A stretch of DNA of 64,000 nt from Hyphomonas sediminis (lineage in GTDB: Bacteria; Pseudomonadota; Alphaproteobacteria; Caulobacterales; Hyphomonadaceae): positions 3,286,001 to 3,350,000 of the forward strand of contig NZ_JAIEZP010000001.1 of assembly GCF_019679475.1 (NCBI RefSeq), written 5' to 3'. The position numbers and the translations under genes were made by a program. The notes beneath the pieces are model-generated. The model had not been told where the DNA came from and ran no database searches. It saw nothing but the letters and a program-made list of their open reading frames with translations. Positions 26,304 through 35,085 of the stretch are shown piece by piece; position 1 is the stretch's first letter, and the number at the start of each line of letters is the position of its first letter.

Positions 26304-26710
26304 GGCACCACCACCGGCAAAGCCTCAATAATCACCTGCGCTTCCGCCCACGGATGATCATCCGTCAGCGTCAGATGCACCACGGCGCGATGCCCCGGTG
26401 GCGTCAGCTTTTCGAGGCGCTTTGCCGCCCCGCCCGTCAGCTCGAAACCCGGCTTTCCCGATGGTAGGTTGATGACGCCCAGATGCGTCCAGTGGACGCC
26501 TGCGCGCGGGACGCCGGTGCCCAGCGCCTTGGCCATTGCCTCCTTGGCGGCAAACCGCTTGGCATAGGTCTCCGCCACCCGGCGGCGGCCACGCGCCTTG
26601 GCAATTTCATACGGCGTGAAAACCCGCTGCTCGAACCGCTCGCCGAACCGGTCGAGAGACCGCTGGATGCGCTCGATATTGCAGAGATCATTGCCGATAC
26701 CGATGATCAT
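26300..26710 (-). CDS. acpS: Holo-[acyl-carrier-protein] synthase
   Basis: The 136-residue enzyme moves the 4'-phosphopantetheine arm of CoA to apo-[16 protein letters not shown] at the N-terminus and the [16 protein letters not shown] magnesium-binding motif in the centre identify it. It overlaps pdxJ and rnc by 4 bp each. In many alphaproteobacteria lepB stands between acpS and rnc; here the two genes overlap, so lepB must be elsewhere. Confidence 0.96.
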   Translation of the reverse strand: MIIGIGNDLCNIERIQRSLDRFGERFEQRVFTPYEIAKARGRRRVAETYAKRFAAKEAMAKALGTGVPRAGVHWTHLGVINLPSGKPGFELTGGAAKRLEKLTPPGHRAVVHLTLTDDHPWAEAQVIIEALPVVVP

Positions 26711-27450
26711 CCGCGCGCCTCATCCATACGGCGGCGCATTTCGCGGATCGCGGCGTCGAGGCCGATGAAGATCGCTTCCCCGATGATGAAGTGGCCGATG
26801 TTCAGCTCGGCAAGCTCGGGAATGGCCGCGATCGGCCCGACATTCTCGAAAGTAAGTCCGTGGCCGGCATGAGGCTCGATGCCCCGGCGGCGTGCCTCGG
26901 CGGAGGCGAGCTTCAGGCGCTCCAGCTCCGGCGCGGCGGCCTCTGCGCCGCCCTCGATCCACAGCTCCGCATAGCGGCCCGTGTGCAGCTCGACCACCGG
27001 CGCGCCAAGCACTTCAGCCACCGCGATCTGCACCGGATCGGGCTCGACAAAAAGCGAGACGCGCGCGCCAGCCTCATTCAGCCGGCTGACGATGGGGGCA
27101 ATCTGGTTGTGCAGGCCAGCAACATTCAAGCCGCCCTCTGTCGTGCGCTCCTCGCGCCGCTCCGGCACAAGGCAGGCCGCATGCGGCCGGAAGCGAACGG
27201 CGATGTCCGCCATCTCGTCGGTTGCCGCCATTTCCAGATTGATCGGCAGGTGCGAGGCCGCGCGCACGGCTTCAAGGTCTGCGTCACGAATGTGGCGGCG
27301 GTCTTCCCGAAGGTGGATGGTAATGCCATCTGCCCCGGCGGCGGCGGAAATTTCCGCCGCGCGCATCGGGTCAGGATGAGCGCCTCCGCGCGCGTTGCGG
27401 ATGGTCGCCACATGGTCGATATTGACCCCGAGGCGGAGGCGGCTTGTCAT
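26707..27450 (-). CDS. pdxJ: Pyridoxine 5'-phosphate synthase
   Basis: The 247-residue TIM-barrel enzyme joins 1-deoxyxylulose 5-phosphate and 3-amino-2-oxopropyl phosphate to pyridoxine phosphate. [17 protein letters not shown] at the N-terminus, the catalytic Glu and His in [23 protein letters not shown] and GHGLTFENV are conserved. It shares one base with the pyrE stop (TGATG) and 4 bp with acpS. The pairing with acpS is a widely conserved pdxJ-acpS order. Confidence 0.97.
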   Translation of the reverse strand: MTSRLRLGVNIDHVATIRNARGGAHPDPMRAAEISAAAGADGITIHLREDRRHIRDADLEAVRAASHLPINLEMAATDEMADIAVRFRPHAACLVPERREERTTEGGLNVAGLHNQIAPIVSRLNEAGARVSLFVEPDPVQIAVAEVLGAPVVELHTGRYAELWIEGGAEAAAPELERLKLASAEARRRGIEPHAGHGLTFENVGPIAAIPELAELNIGHFIIGEAIFIGLDAAIREMRRRMDEARG

Positions 27451-28031
27451 CAGGCAAGGCCCCGCGAGCCGGGCTTGATCGCTTCGAGCTTCTGAAGCTC
27501 CGGCGGCAGATCATCCGGCGCGTAATCGGGAAAGTTCACCTGCGCCAGCGAGATCAGCTTGCAGCCAACATCGGCGCGACCGCCGGAACGGTCGATGATG
27601 CAGGCGCCGCCCACAACTTCGCCCGGCAGCTTTGCGAGCGCCTCAACCGTTTCGCGGAAGGAGAGCCCCGTCGTTACGATGTCTTCCGCGATCAGCACGC
27701 GCTCACCCTCTGCAATCGAGAAGCCACGGCGGAACTGGAGCTGGCCGTCCACCCGCTCGGCAAAGATTGCGCGCGCGCCAAGATGGCGAGCAAGCTCATA
27801 GCCGGGAATGATGCCGCCAACGGCAGGACCGGCCACAACATCAATCTTGCCAAAGTCCGCCGTCAGCTTCGCGGCGAGCGCCTTGCAGAGCTTTTCCGAG
27901 AGGTCCGGCCGCGAGAAGACGAGCGCCTTCTGCAGGAACACAGGGCTGCGGCGCCCGGAGGAGAGGATGAAATGCCCCTCCAGCAATGCACCCGCCTCTT
28001 TGAATACGGCGAGTACGTCTTCACTGGTCAT
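27450..28031 (-). CDS. pyrE: Orotate phosphoribosyltransferase
   Basis: The 193-residue enzyme makes OMP from orotate and PRPP in pyrimidine synthesis. The PRPP-binding motif [13 protein letters not shown] and the catalytic loop region [19 protein letters not shown] are visible. It overlaps the rsh stop by 11 bp. Gene length fits the alphaproteobacterial OPRT subgroup (about 190-235 residues). Confidence 0.95.
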   Translation of the reverse strand: MTSEDVLAVFKEAGALLEGHFILSSGRRSPVFLQKALVFSRPDLSEKLCKALAAKLTADFGKIDVVAGPAVGGIIPGYELARHLGARAIFAERVDGQLQFRRGFSIAEGERVLIAEDIVTTGLSFRETVEALAKLPGEVVGGACIIDRSGGRADVGCKLISLAQVNFPDYAPDDLPPELQKLEAIKPGSRGLA

Positions 28032-30288
28032 TCTGCCCCTCCTGGTCGCGCACGGCTCTGTCTACCACGGCCAAGGACCGCAGTGCCGCAAGGATTTGCG
28101 TCATACGCTTCAGGTCTTCAACCTCAATATCCATAACAAGTTCGATGAAATCGGGATGGCGCGAAGCCGTCGAGATTCCGATGATGTTTCCATTCGATTC
28201 GGCAACCGCCGCGCAGAGCTTTGCAAGCACGCCGCGCTGGTTGGATGCGTTGATGCGGATGCGCGTGACGGCAACGGCGTCCGTGCGCGCAAGCTCGGTC
28301 CATTTCAGGTCGTGCCACAGCTCCGGACGGTCATCATATTCTGCAAGACGCGGACAGCTGGAAACGTGAACCATCAGCCCCTTGTCGGGCACCTGCACGC
28401 CGATGATGCGGTCCCCCGGCAAAGGATGACAGCAGGTGGAGAGGTGCAGCGTGACGCCCGGCGTCAGGGTGCGCCCTTCCACGAACATCGGTACGTGATC
28501 GCTGTCGATCGGCGTCTTGGCGGAATCGTCTGTACGTTCCGGCTGGTAGCCGGGGAACACGGCCTGAATGACGGCAGACGTCTTGAAGCGCCCACGTCCC
28601 ACAGCTTCGCGCAGGTCGTCCACCGTCTTGAAACCGAACTTCTGGGCGACCTCCAGCAACATCACATCGACCGGGTCAGCGCCCGCGCGGCGGAGCGCCT
28701 GGTTGATGAGCCCTTCGCCAAGGCGGCGGAACTCGGCCACCTCACGCTCGCGCTCCAGCCGGCGCAAAGCGGATTTCGCGCGGCCTGTATGGGTCAGCAT
28801 CTCCCAGCCACGGATCGGCTCAGCCGTCTTTCCACGGATGATATCGACCACGTCGCCATTCTTCAGCGGGCGGCGAAGGGATTTCTCCTCGCCATTGATG
28901 CGCGCGCCGATGGTGGTGTCGCCGACGACCGAGTGAACAGCATAGGCAAAATCGAGCGGCATGGCCCCTGCTGGTAGGATGATCAGCTTGCCCTTCGGCG
29001 TGAAGGAGAAAACATGCTCGCGGTACATTTCGAGCTTGGCGTGCTCAAGGAACTCGCCTGGCTCTGCCCCGTCGCGCAGCAATTCGGCAAAGGCTTTCAG
29101 GTTGGCGTCGGGGTCGAGGCCCGCCGCACGCGCCGAATCAAGGTCGAACCCATAAGCCCGGTTCTTGTAGCCCCAGTGGGCCGCCACACCATATTCCGCC
29201 GTGCGGTCCATCGCCTCTGTGCGGATTTGCAGTTCCACGCGCCGGTTGCTGGACGCCCGAACTGTCGTGTGAAGGCTCGCATATCCATTTGGTTTGGGTA
29301 CGGATATAAAATCGCGAAAGCGCTCAGGAATGCACGCCCAATGCGTATGCAGCGCGCCCAGAACGCGGTAGCAGTCCGCCACGTCCGGCACAATAATACG
29401 GAAGGCGAAGATATCCGCAACATCGCGGAAGGAGATCGACTTGCGTTCCAGCTTCCGCCACAGCGAATAGGGCTGCTTCCGGCGCCCCTTAAGGCGGTAA
29501 CGGAAACCGACTTCGCTCAACATTTCGGTCAGGTCCGAACGAATCCGTCCGAGGTCGTCCTTGTTTTCCCGCTCCAACTCCTCGAGCCGGTAGATGATCG
29601 CGCGGCGCGCTTCCGGGTTCAGCTCCTTGAACGCCAGGTCGTCCATCCGGGCGGCCATGTCGTAAAGACCGATCCTGCGGGCGAGCGGCGCGTAGATGTC
29701 CATCGTCTCGCGCGCCGTACGCTGACGGCTTTCCGGCTTCTTCCGAAAGTGCAGCGTTTCCATATTGTGCATCCGGTCGGCCAGCTTAACGAGCAACACA
29801 CGGATATCGCCGGTCATGGCGAGGATGAACTTCTGGAAGTTTTCGGCCTGCGCGGCCTCCTTGGAGGTGAACTCCAGCTTGTCGAGTTTGGTGACGCCGT
29901 CGACCAACTCGGCAACCTGCGGCCCGAAGCGCACTTCGATGTCGCCGATATCGATCTCGGTGTCTTCGACCACATCATGCAGCAGGCCGGCGGCGATCGT
30001 CACCTCATCGAGACGCACATCCGCCAGGAGGCTCGCTACCTGCACAGGGTGGGAATAATACGCCTCGCCGGAATCCCGCGATTGTTCGCCATGATGCTTC
30101 TTGGCGAAATCATAGGCGAGGCCCAGGAGTTCCGACTTCACCCGCGGGTGATAGGCGCGCACCTTGGCAATCAGCTCTTCACGGCTGAGGACATGCGGCA
30201 GGCCGGACGCAGAATCGCTGGCAGCGGCCGGCTTGCCAGCCTCTGTGCCAGCCCCTTTTTCCGGTCCGGAAAGGGCGCTGCCGTCCAT
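28021..30288 (-). CDS. rsh: Bifunctional (p)ppGpp synthetase/hydrolase
   Basis: The 755-residue stringent-response enzyme contains, in order, the HD hydrolase domain ([18 protein letters not shown] at about residues 102-110), the synthetase domain ([56 protein letters not shown]), a TGS domain ([30 protein letters not shown]), a zinc-finger-like region ([10 protein letters not shown]) and a C-terminal ACT domain. Both catalytic sites look intact, as expected for the single Rsh of alphaproteobacteria. It follows rpoZ by 8 bp. Confidence 0.96.
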   Translation of the reverse strand: MDGSALSGPEKGAGTEAGKPAAASDSASGLPHVLSREELIAKVRAYHPRVKSELLGLAYDFAKKHHGEQSRDSGEAYYSHPVQVASLLADVRLDEVTIAAGLLHDVVEDTEIDIGDIEVRFGPQVAELVDGVTKLDKLEFTSKEAAQAENFQKFILAMTGDIRVLLVKLADRMHNMETLHFRKKPESRQRTARETMDIYAPLARRIGLYDMAARMDDLAFKELNPEARRAIIYRLEELERENKDDLGRIRSDLTEMLSEVGFRYRLKGRRKQPYSLWRKLERKSISFRDVADIFAFRIIVPDVADCYRVLGALHTHWACIPERFRDFISVPKPNGYASLHTTVRASSNRRVELQIRTEAMDRTAEYGVAAHWGYKNRAYGFDLDSARAAGLDPDANLKAFAELLRDGAEPGEFLEHAKLEMYREHVFSFTPKGKLIILPAGAMPLDFAYAVHSVVGDTTIGARINGEEKSLRRPLKNGDVVDIIRGKTAEPIRGWEMLTHTGRAKSALRRLEREREVAEFRRLGEGLINQALRRAGADPVDVMLLEVAQKFGFKTVDDLREAVGRGRFKTSAVIQAVFPGYQPERTDDSAKTPIDSDHVPMFVEGRTLTPGVTLHLSTCCHPLPGDRIIGVQVPDKGLMVHVSSCPRLAEYDDRPELWHDLKWTELARTDAVAVTRIRINASNQRGVLAKLCAAVAESNGNIIGISTASRHPDFIELVMDIEVEDLKRMTQILAALRSLAVVDRAVRDQEGQNDQ

Positions 30289-30296
30289 TGATGCTC

Positions 30297-30647
30297 CTAG
30301 AGCCGGTCGTCGCGCCCGGATTCGAGTTCAGCCTGATAGGCACGCAGCACGTCTTCTTCGGTCGCTGCCGGAGCAGCCTGAAGCGCCTGACGGTCAGCCT
30401 CGCGCTCGTTCTCTTCGCCCGGACGAATGTCCTGCAGGTTGGAGATGAGGGCTTCCTTGACGATCTTCAGATCCACGGAAGTATCGGCGATCTCGCGCAG
30501 GGAGACGACCGGATCCTTGTCATTGTCCCGATCCACCGTCAGCGGCGAGCCTTCGCGGATCATGCGCGCGCGATGAGCGGCGAGCAGCACGAGCTCGAAG
30601 CGGTTCGGAACCTTCTGGATGCAGTCTTCAACGGTAACGCGGGCCAT
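30297..30647 (-). CDS. rpoZ: RNA polymerase omega subunit
   Basis: The 116-residue subunit assists RNA polymerase assembly and in proteobacteria forms part of a ppGpp site, which fits its place just before rsh. [28 protein letters not shown] is the omega signature; the C-terminal 50 residues are an acidic extension. The start at 30647 follows AGGAGA; longer in-frame sequence upstream is not protein-like. It is the first gene of the eight-gene operon. Confidence 0.96.
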   Translation of the reverse strand: MARVTVEDCIQKVPNRFELVLLAAHRARMIREGSPLTVDRDNDKDPVVSLREIADTSVDLKIVKEALISNLQDIRPGEENEREADRQALQAAPAATEEDVLRAYQAELESGRDDRL

Positions 30648-30675
30648 ACGGGGATATTCTCCTGAGGAACCGCCC

Positions 30676-30704
30676 TTTATATGCGCTGCAGCACGCCGCC
30701 GCAA
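30676..30704 (-). promoter_or_regulatory. Probable housekeeping promoter of the rpoZ operon
   Basis: On the minus strand TTGCGG (30699-30704) and TATAAA (30676-30681) are separated by 17 bp, a good match to the sigma-70 type consensus. Transcription would begin near 30669, about 20 bases before the rpoZ start codon. The -10 stands out as an AT-rich island in GC-rich DNA. Confidence 0.6.
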
Positions 30705-30804
30705 CCCGATCCTTGCAGACTCGGCAAGGGACCGGTATTCCGGAGCGTAAACGCGTCTGGGCATGAATTTGGCCCCTCCCTATTGGAAGAAGAGGATAAA
30801 GCCA

Positions 30805-31374
30805 ATGGCTTTTTACAAGGATGAGCGCCTGGCGCTGTTCATCGATGGGGCAAACCTCTACTCCGCCGCCCGGGCCGTTGGACTGGAGATCGACTTCCGA
30901 AAGCTGCTGAAGGAGTTCCAGTCACGGGGCCGGCTAGTGCGGGCGAGCTACTATACGGCGCTGGTGGAAAGCGACGAATACAGCCCCATCCGCCCCCTGG
31001 TGGACTGGCTCGCCTATAATGGATTCAATGTCGTACGTAAGCCGGCGCGGGAATTTGTGGACCGCGAGGGCCGCAAGCGGGTGCGCGGGAACATGGATGT
31101 CGAGCTGACGGTCGACATGCTGGAAGCTGCCGCCTACTGCGATCACATCGTGCTGTTCAGTGGCAATGGCGATTTCCGGAGACTGGTGGAAGCGGTGAAG
31201 GCGAAGGGGGTTCGCGTGTCGGTCGTCTCGACCATGAATGCGACGCCGCCGATGATTTCAGACGACCTTCGCCGGGAGGCCGACACGTTTATCGAGTTGA
31301 CCGATCTGGGCGATCTGGTGGCCCGTCCGCGGCGTGATACGGGCGATGCACCTGCGCTGGACCAGGACGACTAA
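30805..31374 (+). CDS. NYN domain protein (LabA/DUF88 family)
   Basis: The 189-residue protein has a PIN-like NYN nuclease fold: LALFIDGANLYSAAR with the first Asp, RGNMDVELTVDMLEAA with the second, and VLFSGNGDFRRLVEAVKAKGVRVSVVS with the third acidic site. Such proteins are predicted RNA-acting nucleases. The ATG at 30805 (AGAGGATAAAGCC upstream) is preferred over an in-frame one at 30763. It is divergent from rpoZ. The C-terminal 25 residues are an acidic, probably disordered tail. Confidence 0.9.
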   Translation: MAFYKDERLALFIDGANLYSAARAVGLEIDFRKLLKEFQSRGRLVRASYYTALVESDEYSPIRPLVDWLAYNGFNVVRKPAREFVDREGRKRVRGNMDVELTVDMLEAAAYCDHIVLFSGNGDFRRLVEAVKAKGVRVSVVSTMNATPPMISDDLRREADTFIELTDLGDLVARPRRDTGDAPALDQDD

Positions 31375-31423
31375 TCCGCATCACAGCGGGGCATTTCAGG
31401 GACAAACAGGGTCAGACAGTGCC

Positions 31424-31459
31424 TTTTCGGGTCACTTCTGTGTATTTTTGGGGACGATC
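31424..31459. repeat. Dispersed repeat, copy 1 (partner at 53854-53889)
   Basis: The stretch centred on GTGTATTTTTGGGGACGATC is matched at 53854-53889 with about five differences and one gap in 36 bases. The copy here runs into the 3' end of the MprF-like gene, whose last residues IVPKNTQK are encoded by it. The flanking GGGACAAACAGGGTCAGACAGTG (31400 onward) looks like the GGGTCAGAC-type extragenic repeats linked with RAYT transposases in other proteobacteria, which is an inference. Confidence 0.6.
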
Positions 31460-33144
31460 AGGCCCAGAATGCCCCCGGATGTGAGCAAGGCGACCGACAT
31501 CAGGGCGACGGGCAAGGACACCCTTGGCGGCGCGGCGATGAAGAGCGGTTTCCACTCCGGCGCAAATTTGGATTTGTAGGCCCGCAGCCCCCGGAAGCCG
31601 TAAAGGCTCTCGCCCCGATCATAAGCCATCTGGCCGACATTATTGAGAGCGGGCGAATACCGCCCGGCGCGCAGCCCCGAAAGCGGGGCCATGCCGAGAT
31701 CGAAAATATGGACGCCCTGATCCTTGGCCCAGAGGGTGACCTCAATGAACAGGAAGTCCATGACGCCGCCCGGCGCGTCGGGGCCGTGGCGCATCAGGTC
31801 AACGGCCATCTCCTTGCCGCCGGGGGCGGGCCAGAGGGAGGCGAAGGCGACGGGCTGGCCAGTCGATTCGTGGCGGACCAGCGCGAGAGGAAAGCGGGCG
31901 AGATAGGCCGCATCATAGCGCCCGAGGGAGAAGGCCTTCTCTCCGCCGGAATGGGACCGCAGCCAGGCATCCGATATCTGCTTCAGCGCGGCCCAGGGCG
32001 CGTCGCCGCCAGCGGGGATGACTTCGACACGCCAGCCATCGCGGTGGGCGCGGCTGCGGGCCTGTCGCAGGCGTGAGCGCGACGGCCCCTCCAGGCTGAA
32101 GGCCTGCACGTCGATACAGGCAGTCTCCCCGATCTTGCGGATGGCATAGCCAAGATCGACCAGCGAGGGCAGAAGGTCTCCGGCGGCGGCATAGATGACG
32201 GGCGACTTGCCGGCATGGTCAGCGGCTTCATGGAACGCGATCAGGGCCTCTGTCTGCTCGTCCGCCGGGCCGACGGGATTGCCCATCGCGATCCAGAGAC
32301 CGCCGCGCTGGCCATACATGACGACGCTTTTGCCGCTGGGCGTAAAGACGAAGGACTTGTCGCCCACGAACATGAGGTTGGCATCGGGATGGCCATCGGG
32401 CGCGCTGGCGAAGATGGCCTCAGCGCGGGCGATATCTTCCGCCCTCGCCTGCCCGGCCCGGCGATTCTGGCGCACCGCGCTGAGCTGCCAGACGGCAACG
32501 ACCAGCCCGAGCATTACCGCCCCGGCCAGCGCGCGCATGGAGCGCGGCGCATCGGAATCGCGCAGGAAGGTCCACCAAAGGTCTTCCTGATACGGAACTT
32601 TTTCATAGGCCGCGAGCAGGAGCCAGATGGCCAGCCCCGTCACGGCAAAGATCAGGATGAACCCCGGCAATGACAAAAGGCCATCGGAGATATGGCCGCG
32701 CCGGTAGAAGGAACTGCGGAAGGGAAACAGCGCGGCCGCGACAAGGCACAACAGGGCCGCCTCTTCCCAATGCAGAGCCTTCAGTACCGAGAAGGCCGCA
32801 CCAGAGAGAAGCACCGCGATGGCAGCCCACCAGGCCGTATCAATGCGCCGCCAGAGGCCTACGGCAAGGAATAGCAGCAACATACCAAGCAGCGAGGCCG
32901 CAAAATGCGACACCTCCACCAGCGACAGCGGCAGGACGGTAAGCAGGTCGCCCATCCTGTCTGCCAGGTTGGGTTGGGCAGCTGAGAACAGCAGGAGGAC
33001 ACCGGCAGCAAAGCAGACAATGGCGGCAGCAGGCGGCACGGCGGCATCGACGAAGATGCGCCAGCCAAACTCGCCGCTGCGGGTGGCCGCCGACGGTTCC
33101 TGCGCTTGCCTTGCAGACCCGGTGTCGTTTGCGGTTTCGGCCAT
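31432..33144 (-). CDS. MprF-like phosphatidylglycerol lysyltransferase domain protein
   Basis: The 570-residue protein has about six to seven membrane helices in the first 240 residues and then a C-terminal double-GNAT domain (DUF2156): DANLMFVGDKSFVFTPSGKSVVMYGQRG, AMGNPVGP, MDFLFIEVTLWAKDQGVHIFDLGMAPLSGL. MprF moves lysine or alanine from tRNA to phosphatidylglycerol, lowering membrane charge. Full MprF has about 14 helices, so this is a short form without most of the flippase part. The ATG at 33144 (GAGGGAG upstream) is preferred over one at 33198. Its last codons lie within a dispersed repeat. Confidence 0.88.
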   Translation of the reverse strand: MAETANDTGSARQAQEPSAATRSGEFGWRIFVDAAVPPAAAIVCFAAGVLLLFSAAQPNLADRMGDLLTVLPLSLVEVSHFAASLLGMLLLFLAVGLWRRIDTAWWAAIAVLLSGAAFSVLKALHWEEAALLCLVAAALFPFRSSFYRRGHISDGLLSLPGFILIFAVTGLAIWLLLAAYEKVPYQEDLWWTFLRDSDAPRSMRALAGAVMLGLVVAVWQLSAVRQNRRAGQARAEDIARAEAIFASAPDGHPDANLMFVGDKSFVFTPSGKSVVMYGQRGGLWIAMGNPVGPADEQTEALIAFHEAADHAGKSPVIYAAAGDLLPSLVDLGYAIRKIGETACIDVQAFSLEGPSRSRLRQARSRAHRDGWRVEVIPAGGDAPWAALKQISDAWLRSHSGGEKAFSLGRYDAAYLARFPLALVRHESTGQPVAFASLWPAPGGKEMAVDLMRHGPDAPGGVMDFLFIEVTLWAKDQGVHIFDLGMAPLSGLRAGRYSPALNNVGQMAYDRGESLYGFRGLRAYKSKFAPEWKPLFIAAPPRVSLPVALMSVALLTSGGILGLIVPKNTQK

Positions 33145-33196
33145 CCTGAAAGCTCCCTCACCGGCGGGCAGTTTATCGCCGGGCGCGGCCTGTTCC

Positions 33197-33214
33197 ATCC
33201 TGAAACTTCAGGAT
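33197..33214. promoter_or_regulatory. Perfect palindrome, candidate operator
   Basis: ATCCTGAAACTTCAGGAT has 8-bp perfect arms around AC. It lies between the divergent MprF-like gene (start 33144) and the DUF1345 gene (start 33256), 53 and 41 bp from the two starts, so a regulator bound there could control both. I cannot assign it to a known regulator. Confidence 0.5.
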
Positions 33215-33255
33215 AACCTCGGCTGAGCCGACGATAGAGCCGAAGGGGGCGCGCA

Positions 33256-33894
33256 ATGAACCGGCTGCCACACCCGCGTTTTACAAGCTTCCTGCTGATC
33301 TTTGCATTGGTGGGCACGCTTGCCCTTCCGGTGCTGCCGCCCGAGCGCGCGCTGATTGCCGGCTTCGACCTGGCCGCCACGGCGTTCATCTTTTCCTGCA
33401 TTCCGCTCTGGTCCGAACGCGACCCGGCGGCGGCGCGCCAGCGCGGCGCGCGCGACGATGGCGGCCGGGTGCTGCTGCTGATCGTATCGACGGCGGCCTT
33501 CCTGAGCGTGCTGATTGCCACGGGCATGTTGCTGTCAGGCAACTCCCGGCTGGAGGCGGCAGACTTTGCCATCTGCGTGGTGACGCTGGTGCTGGCATGG
33601 ATCTTCTCGAACCTGATCTTCACCTTCCACTATTCCCACCTGTTCTACGATCAGGCGGGCGGCAAAGACCTGCAGGGCCTCGTTTTTCCCGATACGGAAG
33701 AACCCGACTTTGCCGATTTCTGCTACTTCGCCTTCGTCATCGGCATGACGTTTCAGGTTTCCGATGTGGTGGTAAACGACAGGCGGATGCGCCAGACCGT
33801 GCTGGCGCATGGCGTGCTCGCCTTCTTCTTCAATCTGGGAGTTCTGGCGCTGGCCGTGAACCTGGCAGCGGGCCTGCTCAGCGGCGCATCGTGA
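33256..33894 (+). CDS. DUF1345 domain-containing membrane protein
   Basis: The 212-residue protein has five predicted membrane helices and the DUF1345 core: ATAFIFSCIPLW, VTLVLAWIFSNLIFTFHYSHLFYD and DFADFCYFAFVIGMTFQVSDV. Function is unknown for the family. GGGGGCGCGCA lies before the ATG. It is divergent from the MprF-like gene with a shared palindrome, and its 3' end overlaps the convergent lipoprotein gene by 17 bp. Confidence 0.88.
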   Translation: MNRLPHPRFTSFLLIFALVGTLALPVLPPERALIAGFDLAATAFIFSCIPLWSERDPAAARQRGARDDGGRVLLLIVSTAAFLSVLIATGMLLSGNSRLEAADFAICVVTLVLAWIFSNLIFTFHYSHLFYDQAGGKDLQGLVFPDTEEPDFADFCYFAFVIGMTFQVSDVVVNDRRMRQTVLAHGVLAFFFNLGVLALAVNLAAGLLSGAS

Positions 33895-34750
33895 AGGAAA
33901 TGCCGGCGAAGTCTTCCGTATCCTGAAGCGACCCGTTGCGATCGCTGAACTTCATTTCGCGGCGGATATAGGAGAGCGACAGCTCTCCTCCGGCCCGCTG
34001 GATGGAAACACCGGCCTGAAGATCGCCTACGGTGACCTGATCAGTGACCTGGACATCGAACACATCGCCCAGGCTGGGCGAGGAATCGGTATCCCAGACG
34101 AGCGCTTCGCCATCGGCGCCGACAAAGAAATACCAGCCTTGCGGCTGCCCCTTCTTGTCGAGCAGGTTCAGCCCCTGACCGAGTCGGAGCTCACCCCCGA
34201 GACGCTGGCTGGTAAGATCGCCGTCATCCCGGATGCTGACGCGCGGCGCGAGGCCGACATCGAAGCCGAGGCCGGTGGCCTCACCCGAAGCGGCGAACGA
34301 GACGCCGAGGGACATGTTCTGCGTGACATCCACCGGCTGGCCGGCGGCGCGGCGAACGGACAGTTCGGCCGCGACACGCGCGAGGGCGGAACTGCCGCTC
34401 CAGCCGAGATTGGCATCCACGAGCGAGGGAACGCTGGCGCCGGAGCCGGTGAGGCTGAACGCCTGCGGCGGGCCGGACACGGCGACGACGCTGATCGGCG
34501 CATCGGGGCTGGTGAGCTGGGTAATCACGGTGCCGGACGGCAGGGCCGAGGAAGAGAGTTCCGAGGACGCCTGCGCGGAGGGCGCATTCATCGGGCCGCC
34601 CCCAAGGAGGCCTGGCACGGCCAAGGTCATTCCACGAGAGGGTTCGGCAGCAGCGGAGACCTGATAGTAGGCATCGTCGAAGTATGCGCTGCCGGATACG
34701 CAGCCCTGACAGGCTAGAGACGCCAGACTTGTCGCAAACGCCATCATCAT
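33878..34750 (-). CDS. Outer-membrane beta-barrel lipoprotein, LpxR-like at the C-terminus
   Basis: The 290-residue protein has a lipoprotein-like leader (MMMAFATSLASLAC) and a Ser/Ala/Pro-rich linker, then alternating polar/non-polar beta-strand sequence from about residue 90 to the end. The C-terminus (GELSLSYIRREMKF, FAGISFTMRR, ending in an aromatic-x-basic barrel signature) resembles LpxR/DUF2219 lipid A deacylase barrels, but I do not see a clear catalytic motif. The ATG at 34750 follows GAGAGG; a TTG six codons earlier is less likely. Confidence 0.65.
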   Translation of the reverse strand: MMMAFATSLASLACQGCVSGSAYFDDAYYQVSAAAEPSRGMTLAVPGLLGGGPMNAPSAQASSELSSSALPSGTVITQLTSPDAPISVVAVSGPPQAFSLTGSGASVPSLVDANLGWSGSSALARVAAELSVRRAAGQPVDVTQNMSLGVSFAASGEATGLGFDVGLAPRVSIRDDGDLTSQRLGGELRLGQGLNLLDKKGQPQGWYFFVGADGEALVWDTDSSPSLGDVFDVQVTDQVTVGDLQAGVSIQRAGGELSLSYIRREMKFSDRNGSLQDTEDFAGISFTMRR

Positions 34751-34914
34751 GAACTTCACGCCTCTCAAGGTCGATCCTCGCCATGTTTATGAAACGAGGT
34801 TCTGCCTGATCAGTTCCAATATCATGAATGCAAAACCCGCCCAACACGGATTCTGGCCGCAAATGATTAACAGACCGAAGGGTTCGCCGGATGCGCTCAA
34901 TTGCACGCAAGAAC

Positions 34915-34928
34915 CTGATTTAAATCAG
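34915..34928. promoter_or_regulatory. CTGATTTAAATCAG palindrome, Fnr/FixK-like
   Basis: A perfect 14-bp palindrome in an AT-rich stretch upstream of the barrel lipoprotein gene (about 165 bp from its start). It differs from the Fnr/FixK consensus TTGAT-N4-ATCAA only at the outermost base of each half. It could be an oxygen-responsive operator, but the distance to the gene is large. Confidence 0.35.
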
Positions 34929-35029
34929 TTTTCCATCCCCATTTCTGAATAGGCCAACGCCTTGTTTTTATTAACGGGAAAAGAAAATTGTTCAAAACAT
35001 GGCAAGCTGCCTGTTTACCGGGCAACAAA

Positions 35030-35059
35030 AAAGCGCCCACCGGGACCGGCGGGCGCTTT
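35030..35059 (-). terminator. Intrinsic terminator of nrdA
   Basis: AAAGCGCCCACCGG (35030-35043) pairs with CCGGCGGGCGCTTT (35046-35059) with one mismatch and a 2-base spacer. On the minus strand it is followed by a T-run (plus-strand A at 35027-35032). It sits 27 bp past the nrdA stop, so nrdA is transcribed without a downstream nrdB. Confidence 0.85.
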
Positions 35060-35085
35060 CGGGAACTTTCTGGCCTGAGACCGGG

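Larger units (their letters stand above)
34751..35085. other. 335-bp gap between the barrel lipoprotein and nrdA
   Basis: No gene is visible. It holds the probable promoter region of the barrel lipoprotein, including an AT-rich stretch (34855-34995), the CTGATTTAAATCAG palindrome at 34915-34928, and the nrdA terminator at 35030-35059. Confidence 0.6.
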
